DNA of 64,000 nucleotides from Gordonia heveisoli (GTDB lineage: Bacteria; Actinomycetota; Actinomycetes; Mycobacteriales; Mycobacteriaceae): NCBI RefSeq assembly GCF_030315745.1, contig NZ_JASXSH010000006.1:169202-233201 (forward strand), read 5' to 3'. The notes under the pieces are model-generated. The model ran no database searches and was not told where the DNA came from. It saw only the letters and a program-made list of their open reading frames with translations. Shown here piece by piece: positions 32,180 through 39,903 of the stretch. Numbering within the stretch: position 1 is the stretch's first letter; each line of letters starts with the position of its first letter. The position numbers and the translations under genes are program-made.

Positions 32180-33037
32180 TTGACCACACCTAACGAGCCG
32201 GACAAGGACCACAACCCCAAGTCCAGCGGTGGACCGGTGAACGGATCCGGCAGTGCGACGCTGGGGACGGGTACGCCGGTCGGTGGTCTGGTCCCGCCGT
32301 GGCAGCGTGGGCCGGCCGAGGAGTCACCGAAGACGACGCGGATCGAGACCCCGGCACGGGATTCCGTGCCGGGGAATCGGCAGTCCGGCCCGCCGCCGCG
32401 GGGGATCGTGACCAGCGCGCCCGCCGAGCCCGGTGGGCAGGCTCCGGTGACGAATCTGGAGAACCCGCCGCGAGGTCAGACCGCGACTGCGACGCGTGAG
32501 GAACCGAAGCCGTTCATCGAATCGCCGACCAGCAATATCGACCGCGATCGGCTGCCGAGCGAACAACTGCCCGATCTCGATGAGATCCACCACACCGCCG
32601 AAGCCAAGCGGATCGCAGAGGAAAAGGCGACCGCCGCCCGGTCGGCGCCCACTCAGGTGCGCGCGTCGGGCCGACCGTTGCGCGCGTCCGTGCAGGTGCG
32701 CCGGATCGACCCGTGGGCGACCTTCAAGATCGCCGCGGTGCTGTCGGTGATCGGCTTCATCGTGTGGATGATCGCGATTGCCGTCCTGTACCTCGTGCTC
32801 GACGGAATGGGTGTGTGGGAGCAGGTCAACAACTCCTTCGGCACCCTGGTGACCGCGGACGGTTCGTCGACCGATGGGGACATCATCAGCGGCGGGACCG
32901 TCTTCGGGATCGCCACTCTCATCGGTGCCATCAACGCTGTGCTCGTCACCGCGCTGGCGACCATCGGTTCCTACATTTACAACATCTGTGCCGACCTCGT
33001 CGGTGGTGCCGAGGTGACTCTCGCAGACCTCGACTGA
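32180..33037 (+). CDS. DUF3566 membrane protein (Rv0007-like)
   Basis: The first 165 residues are a disordered Pro/Gly/Thr-rich region. Then follows the DUF3566 domain: VQVRRIDPWATFKIAAVLSV, one long hydrophobic helix, a short loop (GVWEQVNNSFGTLV) and a second helix near the C-terminus. The start is TTG at 32180. The gene follows gyrA as Rv0007 does in M. tuberculosis. Function is unknown; a role in the cell envelope is only a guess from position. Confidence 0.85.
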   Translation: MTTPNEPDKDHNPKSSGGPVNGSGSATLGTGTPVGGLVPPWQRGPAEESPKTTRIETPARDSVPGNRQSGPPPRGIVTSAPAEPGGQAPVTNLENPPRGQTATATREEPKPFIESPTSNIDRDRLPSEQLPDLDEIHHTAEAKRIAEEKATAARSAPTQVRASGRPLRASVQVRRIDPWATFKIAAVLSVIGFIVWMIAIAVLYLVLDGMGVWEQVNNSFGTLVTADGSSTDGDIISGGTVFGIATLIGAINAVLVTALATIGSYIYNICADLVGGAEVTLADLD

Positions 33038-33091
33038 CCAGCCGTTTTGTTAGTTCGGTGGGTCGTCGGGTAATGTCACCTCTCGGTTCAA

Positions 33092-33165
33092 GGGCCTATA
33101 GCTCAGGCGGTTAGAGCGCTTCGCTGATAACGAAGAGGTCGGAGGTTCAAGTCCTCCTAGGCCCA
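33092..33165 (+). tRNA. tRNA-Ile (GAT)
   Basis: Acceptor arms GGGCCTA and TAGGCCC pair fully, the T-arm is GGAGG-TTCAAGT-CCTCC, and the anticodon GAT is at 33126-33128. The CCA end is not encoded. Confidence 0.96.
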
Positions 33166-33224
33166 CTGCGACAGATGCGTCAGCATCAGAATTCGCACCC
33201 ATGTCGACCATTTCGGTTCGATAC

Positions 33225-33300
33225 GGGGCCTTAGCTCAGTTGGTAGAGCGCCGCCTTTGCAAGGCGGATGTCAGGAGTTCGAATCTCCTAGGCTCCACCA
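33225..33300 (+). tRNA. tRNA-Ala (TGC)
   Basis: Acceptor arms GGGGCCT and AGGCTCC pair with one G-T pair, the T-loop is TTCGAAT, and the anticodon TGC is at 33258-33260. The CCA end is encoded (33298-33300). The Ile-Ala pair after gyrA is the usual mycobacterial order. Confidence 0.96.
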
Positions 33301-33317
33301 CCAAGAACCACCCGCAC

Positions 33318-33360
33318 AAGCGCCACTTCGACCAGCAATCGCTGGTTCCAAGTGGCGCTT
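33318..33360 (+). terminator. terminator after the tRNA pair
   Basis: Outer arms AAGCGCCACTT and AAGTGGCGCTT and inner arms ACCAGC and GCTGGT form one long hairpin with an AATC loop, 17 bp after tRNA-Ala. Confidence 0.75.
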
Positions 33361-33389
33361 CGTCGTTGAAGTGGCGCGTCTGCGTTGGA

Positions 33390-33995
33390 TCAGTCGACGT
33401 CGACGATCCCGGTGAGGTACGCGGTGAGGATGGCTTCCACCGGAGTTGAGGCGTCGACCACGACGCGCTGGAAGACCAGGGCGTCGGCGAGTGCGATGAG
33501 TTCGTCGACACGGGCGTCGGAGACCGGCAGTCCGGCCCCGGACAGACCCTCCGCGGAGACCTGCTTCGCGAGGTTGTGGACTTGCGAGCGATCGGTGAGT
33601 TTTGCCCGCAAGGCAGGCTCGTCGTCGAGTTCGAGGAGCAATGCGTACCGCGCCCGCATGTCCTCGGTGCGCGCGCTGAGTCGTTCGATCAGCTGCGCCA
33701 CCAGACCGGACAGCTCGCCGACGCCGAATATCTGTCGTGTGGCCGTCGCGGCACCCAGCATCTGCGCCAGGGCTTGTGCATCGGCGCTGGATCGCGCTGC
33801 CAGGCGTTCGACGATGAGCTCGATGAGTGCGCGACGGGTCTTGGCGTAATAGGAGGTCGAGCCGGCGGGGATCTGCGCCTCACGATCGACCGCGCGATGG
33901 GTCAACGAGCGCACGCCATCCCGGGCGATCAGCCGGATGGCGTTCTCGGCGATGACCTCTCGCCGACTGCCGGACTCCTCTGCAGGTGTGGACAC
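33390..33995 (-). CDS. TetR-family regulator, divergent from the dehalogenase-like gene
   Basis: The 201-residue protein has an N-terminal TetR helix-turn-helix (VIAENAIRLIARDGVRSLTHRAV; GSTSYYAKTRRALI) and a ligand-binding helical C-terminal domain. It reads away from the hydrolase at 34058. The short gap holds two palindromes, CTACA-N2-TGTAG types, the likely operators for both promoters. The ligand may be a substrate of the neighbouring enzyme; this is inference. Confidence 0.87.
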   Translation of the reverse strand: MSTPAEESGSRREVIAENAIRLIARDGVRSLTHRAVDREAQIPAGSTSYYAKTRRALIELIVERLAARSSADAQALAQMLGAATATRQIFGVGELSGLVAQLIERLSARTEDMRARYALLLELDDEPALRAKLTDRSQVHNLAKQVSAEGLSGAGLPVSDARVDELIALADALVFQRVVVDASTPVEAILTAYLTGIVDVD

Positions 33996-34004
33996 CAGCC
34001 GATA

Positions 34005-34016
34005 CTACAGGTGTAG
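34005..34016. promoter_or_regulatory. TetR operator candidate, CTACA-N2-TGTAG (site 1)
   Basis: CTACAGGTGTAG is a perfect 5-2-5 inverted repeat just upstream of the TetR start. Its centre lies 31 bp from that of site 2, about three helical turns. Confidence 0.65.
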
Positions 34017-34034
34017 AGTCGTGGGCATCTCAAA

Positions 34035-34048
34035 TCTACAGATGTAGA
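34035..34048. promoter_or_regulatory. TetR operator candidate, TCTACA-N2-TGTAGA (site 2)
   Basis: TCTACAGATGTAGA is a perfect 6-2-6 inverted repeat with the same core as site 1. It lies 10 bp before the hydrolase ATG, so binding there would block initiation. Confidence 0.7.
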
Positions 34049-34057
34049 GGACCGCAA

Positions 34058-34915
34058 ATGATCGACTTCATCCCCGAACAGGCCACCTACCCGTTCACAT
34101 CGCGCTGGTTCGATTCGTCGGTCGGCCAGATGCACTACCTCGACGAGGGTTCGGGGCCCTGCTTGTTGTTCTGTCACGGTGCTCCGACCTGGAGTTACCT
34201 GTATCGCACCGTGATCACCGGTCTCCGTGATCACTATCGGTGCATCGCGGTGGACTATCCGGGTTTCGGACTGTCGGCGCGCCCCGATGGCTTCGGCTAC
34301 ACGGTGGCAGAGCAGACCGCAGTCCTGGGCGAGTTCGTCGATGCGCTGGGCCTGCACAATGTGGTGATCGTCGGACAGGACTGGGGCGGGCCGATCGGAC
34401 TCGGCGTCGGTGTTCGGCGCGCTGCGCGTATCCGCGGAATCGTGCTGTCCAACACAGCCTTCTGGCCCATCGACCGCTGGCCGAACCGGGCGTTCAGTGC
34501 GGTCATGGGCAGTCGATTGATGCGCCGCCGCATTCTGGACGGCAACTTCCTCGTCGAGAAATTCCTGTTGGGTCCGGCCGGCCCGGATCTCACCGAGGCA
34601 GAGGCGAATCACTACCGGTCGGTGCAGCCGACGCCGCAGGCGCGGCGCGCCCTGGTGGTCATGCCACGAGAGATCAGGGCGGCGCGACCATTGCTCGCAC
34701 AGCTCGACGTCGACGTCCGACGACAACTCGCCGACAAGCCCGCCGTCGCCGTATGGGGGATGCGCGACAAGGTTTTTCCACCGAGCATGTGCCTGCCGCG
34801 GCTACGCGAGGCGTTCACCGACCTGGAGGTCATCGAGGTCGGTCAGGCCGGCCACTATGTGCCCGAGGACGATCCGGATCAGCTGATCACCGCGATTCGA
34901 CGCCGATTCCCGTGA
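34058..34915 (+). CDS. haloalkane dehalogenase-like alpha/beta hydrolase (HLD-I type)
   Basis: The 285-residue protein shows the HLD-I pattern: CHGAPTWSYLYR at the oxyanion loop, nucleophile Asp followed by Trp in VGQDWGGPIG (as Asp124-Trp125 of DhlA), an acid in GMRDKVFPP, and the base His in GQAGHYVPED. In DhlA the first Trp and a second cap Trp hold the halide; a cap Trp is available in TAFWPIDRWP. The ATG at 34058 has AGAGGA close upstream. An epoxide hydrolase is the main alternative, but its usual HGFPE motif is absent. The halogenated substrate, if any, cannot be told from sequence. Confidence 0.75.
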   Translation: MIDFIPEQATYPFTSRWFDSSVGQMHYLDEGSGPCLLFCHGAPTWSYLYRTVITGLRDHYRCIAVDYPGFGLSARPDGFGYTVAEQTAVLGEFVDALGLHNVVIVGQDWGGPIGLGVGVRRAARIRGIVLSNTAFWPIDRWPNRAFSAVMGSRLMRRRILDGNFLVEKFLLGPAGPDLTEAEANHYRSVQPTPQARRALVVMPREIRAARPLLAQLDVDVRRQLADKPAVAVWGMRDKVFPPSMCLPRLREAFTDLEVIEVGQAGHYVPEDDPDQLITAIRRRFP

Positions 34916-34950
34916 TGTCCGGGGCGGTCTGGCTCAGTGGCCGTGCCGGG

Positions 34951-35613
34951 TCACTCCTGGGTCGCGAGCAGTGCGGTGGTCTGGTCGGAGGTGAGTGGAG
35001 GCGGTACGGGGAGATCGGACGGCTCCCGTGAATCCGGTCGCACACCGTCGATCATCAGCAGCAGGATCCGACGCCAGATCTCCGGGTGCGCGCCCCGCCC
35101 GCCGACATCGCGGACGGCGCCGAGGGCCAGCATCATCATTGGAAAATCACTGGAGGAGAAGGACTCTCGCAGCCACCCGACCGCCTGGGCGTTGGCGACG
35201 ATGGCGTCTACCGCCGGGATGAGCCGGTCGATGGCGGCCAGGCTGTACTCGGTGGTCGGGGCACTCCCGTCGAGTAGCAGCTGCCGAAGCCCCCGGTTCT
35301 CGGCGAAGAGTTCGGCCGCGGCCATACAGACGTTCATGAAGGCGTCTTCGGGGGTGTCCCGGTCCAGTGCGGTCTCGATCATCTCGGTCACCTCCACCAC
35401 CTTGGCGTCGAAGAGTGCCTTGATCAGCCCGTCCTTGTCGCCGAAGTGGCGGTACACCGTCCCCACGCCGACGCCTGCGCGTTCGGCGACGTCGGAGATG
35501 GCGACTTCGATACCACATTCGGCGAAGGCCGCCATCGCAGCGGCGGTGATCCGTTCGATGTTGCGGGCGGCGTCCGAGCGCAGACCGCGGCCCGTCTTGA
35601 GTGTTTCCTGCAT
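34951..35613 (-). CDS. TetR/AcrR regulator, divergent from the efflux pump
   Basis: A 220-residue TetR protein with the helix-turn-helix ITAAAMAAFAECGIEVAISDVAERAGVGVGTVYRHFGDKDGL and a C-terminal SBP-like helical domain. The ATG at 35613 follows AAAGGAC; a GTG lies one codon upstream. It is divergent from the DHA2 pump, with two CGGAAT-type palindromes between. Repression of the pump and of itself is the likely role. Confidence 0.88.
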   Translation of the reverse strand: MQETLKTGRGLRSDAARNIERITAAAMAAFAECGIEVAISDVAERAGVGVGTVYRHFGDKDGLIKALFDAKVVEVTEMIETALDRDTPEDAFMNVCMAAAELFAENRGLRQLLLDGSAPTTEYSLAAIDRLIPAVDAIVANAQAVGWLRESFSSSDFPMMMLALGAVRDVGGRGAHPEIWRRILLLMIDGVRPDSREPSDLPVPPPLTSDQTTALLATQE

Positions 35614-35625
35614 CACAGTCCTTTG

Positions 35626-35642
35626 CGGAATTAGGTATTCCG
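35626..35642. promoter_or_regulatory. operator candidate 1, CGGAAT-N5-ATTCCG
   Basis: CGGAATTAGGTATTCCG is a perfect 6-5-6 inverted repeat, just before the TetR ribosome site. Confidence 0.65.
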
Positions 35643-35663
35643 GTTGCTACTATAGCGAGAGTT

Positions 35664-35686
35664 AAACGGAAGCTAGCATTCCGTTT
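35664..35686. promoter_or_regulatory. operator candidate 2, AAACGGAA-N7-TTCCGTTT
   Basis: A perfect 8-7-8 inverted repeat in the same gap. It shares the CGGAA/TTCCG half-site with candidate 1 but with wider spacing. Confidence 0.65.
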
Positions 35687-35728
35687 GTATGTGACGACCC
35701 GACCGACACCGCCCACCGAGGAGTTCCG

Positions 35729-37243
35729 ATGACCACGTCCGACATCCGGCCCGACGCCGCGACCGCAGAGGTCGAGGACAAACACCACGCCAGACGATGG
35801 TGGATCCTCGTCGTGCTGGCGTTGGCACAGCTGATGGTCGTGCTCGACGCGACGATCGTGAACATCGCCCTGCCCGCGGCCCAGGACGACCTCGGGTTCA
35901 GCGACGAACTGAGGCAGTGGGTGGTCACGGCCTACTCGCTGACCTTCGGCGGCCTCTTGCTGCTGGGCGGACGGCTCAACGACATCCTCGGCCGCAAGCA
36001 GTGCTTCATGATCGGGCTCACCGGTTTCGCGCTCGCATCCGCGCTGGGCGGATGGAGCCCGACCTTCGAGGTGCTGATCGCCGCTCGTGCCCTGCAGGGC
36101 GTCTTCGGTGCGCTGCTGGCGCCGGCCGCACTGTCGCTGCTCACGGTCACCTTCGCCGGTAGCGCCGAGCGCGCGCGGGCGTTCGGCATCTACGGCGCCA
36201 TCTCCGGCGCGGGCGGTGCCACCGGTCTGCTCCTGGGCGGTGTGCTGACCGAATACGTCAGCTGGAACTGGTGCCTGTACGTCAACGTGGTCTTCGCCGC
36301 CGTCGCCCTGGTCGGAGCTGCCAAGCTCATCCCCAGCCGCAAGCCCGACAGCCACACGAAGCTGGATCTGCCTGGTACCGCGCTCGTCACGGCCGGACTC
36401 TTCGCCCTGGTGTACGGCCTGGCGAACTCGGAGACCAACGGCTGGTCGGACACCTGGACGCTGACCTTCATCGGCGTCGGCGTGGCACTGCTCGCGGCCT
36501 TCGTCTTCGCCGAGACCCGCGTCGCGCATCCGCTGCTACCGATGCGTGTGGTGACCAGCCGCATCCGCGGGGCGTCCTATCTGGTGATGGGTGTGGCCGC
36601 GGTCGGCATGTTCAGCCTGTTCCTGTTCCTGACCTACTACCTACAGTCCACGCTCGGCTACAGCCCGGTCGTCACCGGCGTCGCCTTCCTGCCGATGGTC
36701 GCCGCACTGGCGTCGTCGGCCGCCCTGCTCGGCAATGCCGTGCAGCGCGTGGGTCCCCGGTTCCTCGTCGGTGGCGGAATGATCGTCTCCGGTATCGGCA
36801 TCCTGCTGCTGATGCGCGTCGACGAGCACACCTCCTATGTCACCGGCATCCTGCCGAGCCTCATCCTCGGCGGCCTCGGTCTCGGTGCCGTCTTCGCGAC
36901 CGCGATGGCGTACTCGACCTACGGCGTCGACGCAGAGGATGCGGGTGTCGCGTCGGCCACCGTGAACACCGCACAGCAGGTTGGTGGCTCGATCGGAGTC
37001 TCGGTGTTGTCGAGTATCGCCGGCACCGCGGCGACCGGCTACGTCACCGACAACCCGCTGACCGGCCCGCCGAGTGAGGCGACACTCCAGGCGCTGAAGC
37101 AGGGTGCCGAACTCGCGAGCTACCACGCCGCCTTCGCATGGGCATCCGGGATCTTCATCGTCGGCGGCATCATCGTCGCGCTCATCTACCCGCTGCGCGC
37201 GCCGCAGGCCGACCCGAATGCGGAGACGGCCTTCGTCCACTGA
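35729..37243 (+). CDS. DHA2-family (14-helix) drug:proton antiporter
   Basis: The 504-residue protein has the motif LDATIVNIALPAAQ in helix 1, motif A GRLNDILGRK between helices 2 and 3, and enough hydrophobic segments for 14 helices, as in EmrB/QacA pumps. The ATG at 35729 is preceded by GAGGAGT. It exports toxic compounds in exchange for protons; the compound is unknown. A strong hairpin follows the stop. Confidence 0.9.
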   Translation: MTTSDIRPDAATAEVEDKHHARRWWILVVLALAQLMVVLDATIVNIALPAAQDDLGFSDELRQWVVTAYSLTFGGLLLLGGRLNDILGRKQCFMIGLTGFALASALGGWSPTFEVLIAARALQGVFGALLAPAALSLLTVTFAGSAERARAFGIYGAISGAGGATGLLLGGVLTEYVSWNWCLYVNVVFAAVALVGAAKLIPSRKPDSHTKLDLPGTALVTAGLFALVYGLANSETNGWSDTWTLTFIGVGVALLAAFVFAETRVAHPLLPMRVVTSRIRGASYLVMGVAAVGMFSLFLFLTYYLQSTLGYSPVVTGVAFLPMVAALASSAALLGNAVQRVGPRFLVGGGMIVSGIGILLLMRVDEHTSYVTGILPSLILGGLGLGAVFATAMAYSTYGVDAEDAGVASATVNTAQQVGGSIGVSVLSSIAGTAATGYVTDNPLTGPPSEATLQALKQGAELASYHAAFAWASGIFIVGGIIVALIYPLRAPQADPNAETAFVH

Positions 37244-37251
37244 GGCTCCGC

Positions 37252-37289
37252 GCGACGGCGATGGTTTCCCGTGAAACCATCGCCGTCGC
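37252..37289 (+). terminator. terminator of the efflux pump gene
   Basis: Arms 37252-37268 and 37273-37289 pair perfectly over 17 bp around CCGT, 8 bp after the stop. The centre contains GTTTCCCGTGAAAC, one base from a parS core. Confidence 0.85.
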
Positions 37290-37431
37290 CGTATGTCGGT
37301 GCGGTCTACCGGTTGATCGACCGCAGAGCCGGGCAAACCGGACGAATGGCGCCCTCCGAAGCCGACTAATCCGGCAAGAGTGTTGTGCCGCTGCCTCATT
37401 GACCTATCGTCAGCCACTGGTATCCGACGAA

Positions 37432-37455
37432 GGGGGAGGCGATGGGGGAGGCGAT
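37432..37455 (+). repeat. 12-bp tandem duplication carrying ribosome site and ATG
   Basis: GGGGGAGGCGAT occurs twice in a row (37432-37443, 37444-37455). Each copy has a purine-rich ribosome site, and each is completed to an ATG by the following G, so the gene has two equivalent starts at 37442 and 37454. Confidence 0.9.
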
Positions 37456-37768
37456 GGGAGATCACCTGAAAGTCGACCTGGGGGAGCTCAGGTACGGCGG
37501 ACATCAACTCAACACGTGGATGGTCGACGCCACCGAGACCTTCGCCGGCGGCCATGCGCAGATCGAGGCGGCATCGGCGGGTTGGTCGGGTCGGTCGGCC
37601 AGAGCGTTGAGCGAGCGCCTGGCGTCCATGCGTCAATCGGCCCAGGGCGTCTGCGATCGGCTCGATGACCATTCGACGAGCTTTCATACCTGCGCGAATC
37701 GCTTCGAGGCATACGACCGCCCGCTGGGCCACCACGGTGACCCCAGCACAGATCAGCGCGATCTGTGA
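37454..37768 (+). CDS. small helical EspC/WXG100-like protein
   Basis: A protein of 104 residues (108 from the ATG at 37442) with two predicted helices joined by AGWSGRSARAL, a W-S-G turn like the W-X-G turn of WXG100/EspC proteins of type VII secretion. It contains heptad-type hydrophobic spacing on both sides. The stop overlaps the GTG of the next gene (GTGA). EspC-like partners often precede larger substrates and are secreted with them. The assignment rests on size, the turn and the linked gene; no ESX machinery is in the window. Confidence 0.65.
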   Translation: MGDHLKVDLGELRYGGHQLNTWMVDATETFAGGHAQIEAASAGWSGRSARALSERLASMRQSAQGVCDRLDDHSTSFHTCANRFEAYDRPLGHHGDPSTDQRDL

Positions 37769-39069
37769 TCGGACTCGATGACATCGATCGCTGGAACGTC
37801 GCCGACATCGAGGCGGTTTTCCACGTGTGCGTGGATCAGAGCAATCACTGCGCGGATCAATCGGCAAACCTGAAGAATCTCAACACCTTCGAAACCTGGG
37901 ATGGGGACTCGGCCGCAGCGGCCAGACGATCACTGGGCCGAACCCGGGTCGATCTCGACGCACACGGCGCATTGGCGGAACGGATCGGCACCGCAGCGCG
38001 GGCCGCCGCCGCCAAAATCCAGGCGATCAAGGCTGCGCTCGCGCAAGTCCGCGCGGATGCGACAGCCAAGAAGTTCGCGATCGACGACGACGGGACGGTC
38101 CGGTCGATCCTGCAGACCGTGATGACCGTCGAGGACAGCCAGAAGCGCGAAGGTCAGCGGATCGCCCTGCAACTTCGGGTCAACCAGATCCTGGAGAATG
38201 CCGAGGCCGCCGACGATGAACTGGCTGCGGCGATCGAGGGTGCCGACGGCGAGATCCCGATCGATCGGATTCCGATCACCGGATTCATACCCGGGCTCGA
38301 GGAGGTCTACGGCCTCGGCACCTTGGGGATGCCGGAGTATCCGCCGGCTTCGTTGACCGATGTCGAAGCCCGCAACTATTACCTGGAGGGCGAACGGCGT
38401 CTCAAGCTGTTCAACCAGTCGCTCGCGAACAGTGACCTGTCGATGGAGGAGCGGGCCCGCATCGGCTGCGAGTTGCGTAACGAGTTGCGTACGCAGGCGC
38501 GCGAACTGATGTCCGACCGCGCAGCGGCCGAGGGTCTCTACCGCACCGACCCCAACAAGACCTTCGACGAGCTCATCCAGGACAAGATGAATCGCAAGGG
38601 TCTCACCAGGGAACAGGCAATCGAAGATGTCGTGCGCTCGTCGTCGACGAGTCGGGGCAGTGTCAATGCCGGGCTCGGCGTCGATCCCGAACGGCCGGTA
38701 CTACCCGACCCGGAGGAGATCAGGGCGAGAGCCGGGCCGAGCCTGTCACCGGCCGATCTCGGTGACGCCGGTGCCGGCCTGGGCCGCACCGCACTCAAGA
38801 TCGCCGGGAAGGCGGCATTGCCGCTGGCGGTCGGCTACGAGGTCTACGACGGTGTCGATCAGGTCCGGGCCGGAACCGAGAGCGTCCCGGAGGCCGTCGG
38901 CAGTGGAACGGGTGCCGTCGCGGGTATGGTCGCCGGTGCCGAGTACGGTGCCATGGCAGGTGCATTCGGTGGTCCGGTCGGGGTGGCGGCAGGTGCGCTC
39001 ATAGGTGGCCTCGCCGGCGGAGTGATCGGCGGAAGCGTCGGGAAGACGATCGGAGGATGGTTCGATTGA
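37765..39069 (+). CDS. large type VII-linked protein with glycine-zipper C-terminus (putative effector)
   Basis: The 434-residue protein begins with a helical domain holding a W-D-G turn (NTFETWDGDSAAAARRSL). Its middle (PASLTDVEARNYYLEGERRL, then RNELRTQARELMSDRAAAEG) resembles the repeat region found in mycobacterial proteins encoded after EspC-like genes; I recall this resemblance but cannot search it. The last 90 residues are a Gly/Ala-rich hydrophobic segment with GxxxG spacing (VAGMVAGAEYGAMAGAFG; GALIGGLAGGVIGGSVG), as in membrane-inserting glycine-zipper proteins. A role as a membrane-active effector or secreted structural protein is inferred. It is coupled to the gene before (GTGA) and overlaps the gene after. 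Confidence 0.6.
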   Translation: MIGLDDIDRWNVADIEAVFHVCVDQSNHCADQSANLKNLNTFETWDGDSAAAARRSLGRTRVDLDAHGALAERIGTAARAAAAKIQAIKAALAQVRADATAKKFAIDDDGTVRSILQTVMTVEDSQKREGQRIALQLRVNQILENAEAADDELAAAIEGADGEIPIDRIPITGFIPGLEEVYGLGTLGMPEYPPASLTDVEARNYYLEGERRLKLFNQSLANSDLSMEERARIGCELRNELRTQARELMSDRAAAEGLYRTDPNKTFDELIQDKMNRKGLTREQAIEDVVRSSSTSRGSVNAGLGVDPERPVLPDPEEIRARAGPSLSPADLGDAGAGLGRTALKIAGKAALPLAVGYEVYDGVDQVRAGTESVPEAVGSGTGAVAGMVAGAEYGAMAGAFGGPVGVAAGALIGGLAGGVIGGSVGKTIGGWFD

Positions 39070-39602
39070 CCGAGATCGACACGATTTACCGGCGACTGGA
39101 CCGGATGGCCGTTGCGCAGGCCAGGGTCGTCGATCGGCGCACGATTCCGGGGACTGTCACCGTCGAGATCGACGGGAACCAGTGGCGGCGTGAGGAGTCC
39201 GGCGCTGACCTGGGCTACCTCGATCTGTATGTGCGCAACGAGCCGACCGGCACCTTCCACGACAACGTCTTCGTCGCGATGACCCGATTCGTCGTCGATG
39301 CGACCGTGGAGGTCAATGGGCTCTTCGACGACGTATTCGCTTCCGCCCGTGCTCTTCCCGACTGGATGGAGCAGCGGGCGGATCGGGCGCCGGTGAGTGA
39401 GCGAACCGAGGGCGCCGCCCTGCAATCAGGGTGTTACCGCGATCGCGACCACGGCTGGCTGTACACCGTCACCCGTTACGTCGCCTATCAGCGCGGTAAC
39501 GTCGCCTACCTGCTGCAGATGAGCGCGACCACCGCATCGCAGCGTTCACCTGATTGGGCGGCACTGACCCGCATCGTGCAATCCGTCCGATTCGACGACT
39601 GA
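39057..39602 (+). CDS. LpqN-like fold protein without signal peptide
   Basis: A 181-residue protein starting 13 bp inside the preceding gene. The middle and end (FDDVFASARALPDWM; GCYRDRDHGWLYTVTRYVAY; NVAYLLQMSATT) follow the LpqN/LpqT pattern of mycobacterial lipoproteins. There is no signal peptide or lipobox here, so it should be cytosolic. Tight overlap with the putative effector suggests it works as chaperone or immunity protein for it. The family match is moderate. Confidence 0.55.
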   Translation: MVRLTEIDTIYRRLDRMAVAQARVVDRRTIPGTVTVEIDGNQWRREESGADLGYLDLYVRNEPTGTFHDNVFVAMTRFVVDATVEVNGLFDDVFASARALPDWMEQRADRAPVSERTEGAALQSGCYRDRDHGWLYTVTRYVAYQRGNVAYLLQMSATTASQRSPDWAALTRIVQSVRFDD

Positions 39603-39612
39603 GGGGGCAGGC

Positions 39613-39903
39613 ATGGTGTTTCGAGCGGCGCAGGTGGCAGATCTGGAGGCGGCCTTGGCCTCACCGATCGATTTCGTCGCCGATCCCGACGACGACGGCT
39701 GGTTCCACGGCGTCATCGGTGCGGCCGAGTACTTTGTGCGGCTGGGGAATTTCCCCGACGAACACCTGTACTCCCTCTACCTCGGTCATGGACGGTGGAT
39801 GGATTTCACTGCACTACCGGACAATTGGACGGTGACCCACTCGCCGACCGGCCCGCCCGACACGGCCCGGGCCCGGCTGCCCAAGGGCGAATTCCATGTC
39901 TGA
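39613..39903 (+). CDS. small acidic protein of unknown family, possible immunity protein
   Basis: A 96-residue protein that I do not recognise. It is acidic, with many aromatic residues (DDDGWFHGVIGAAEYFVRLG; YSLYLGHGRWMDF), and has neither membrane helix nor signal. GAGGGGG lies about 6 bp before the ATG. It follows the LpqN-like gene by 10 bp and overlaps the next gene by 8 bp. Small acidic proteins in this position are often immunity proteins; that is only a suggestion. Confidence 0.5.
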   Translation: MVFRAAQVADLEAALASPIDFVADPDDDGWFHGVIGAAEYFVRLGNFPDEHLYSLYLGHGRWMDFTALPDNWTVTHSPTGPPDTARARLPKGEFHV

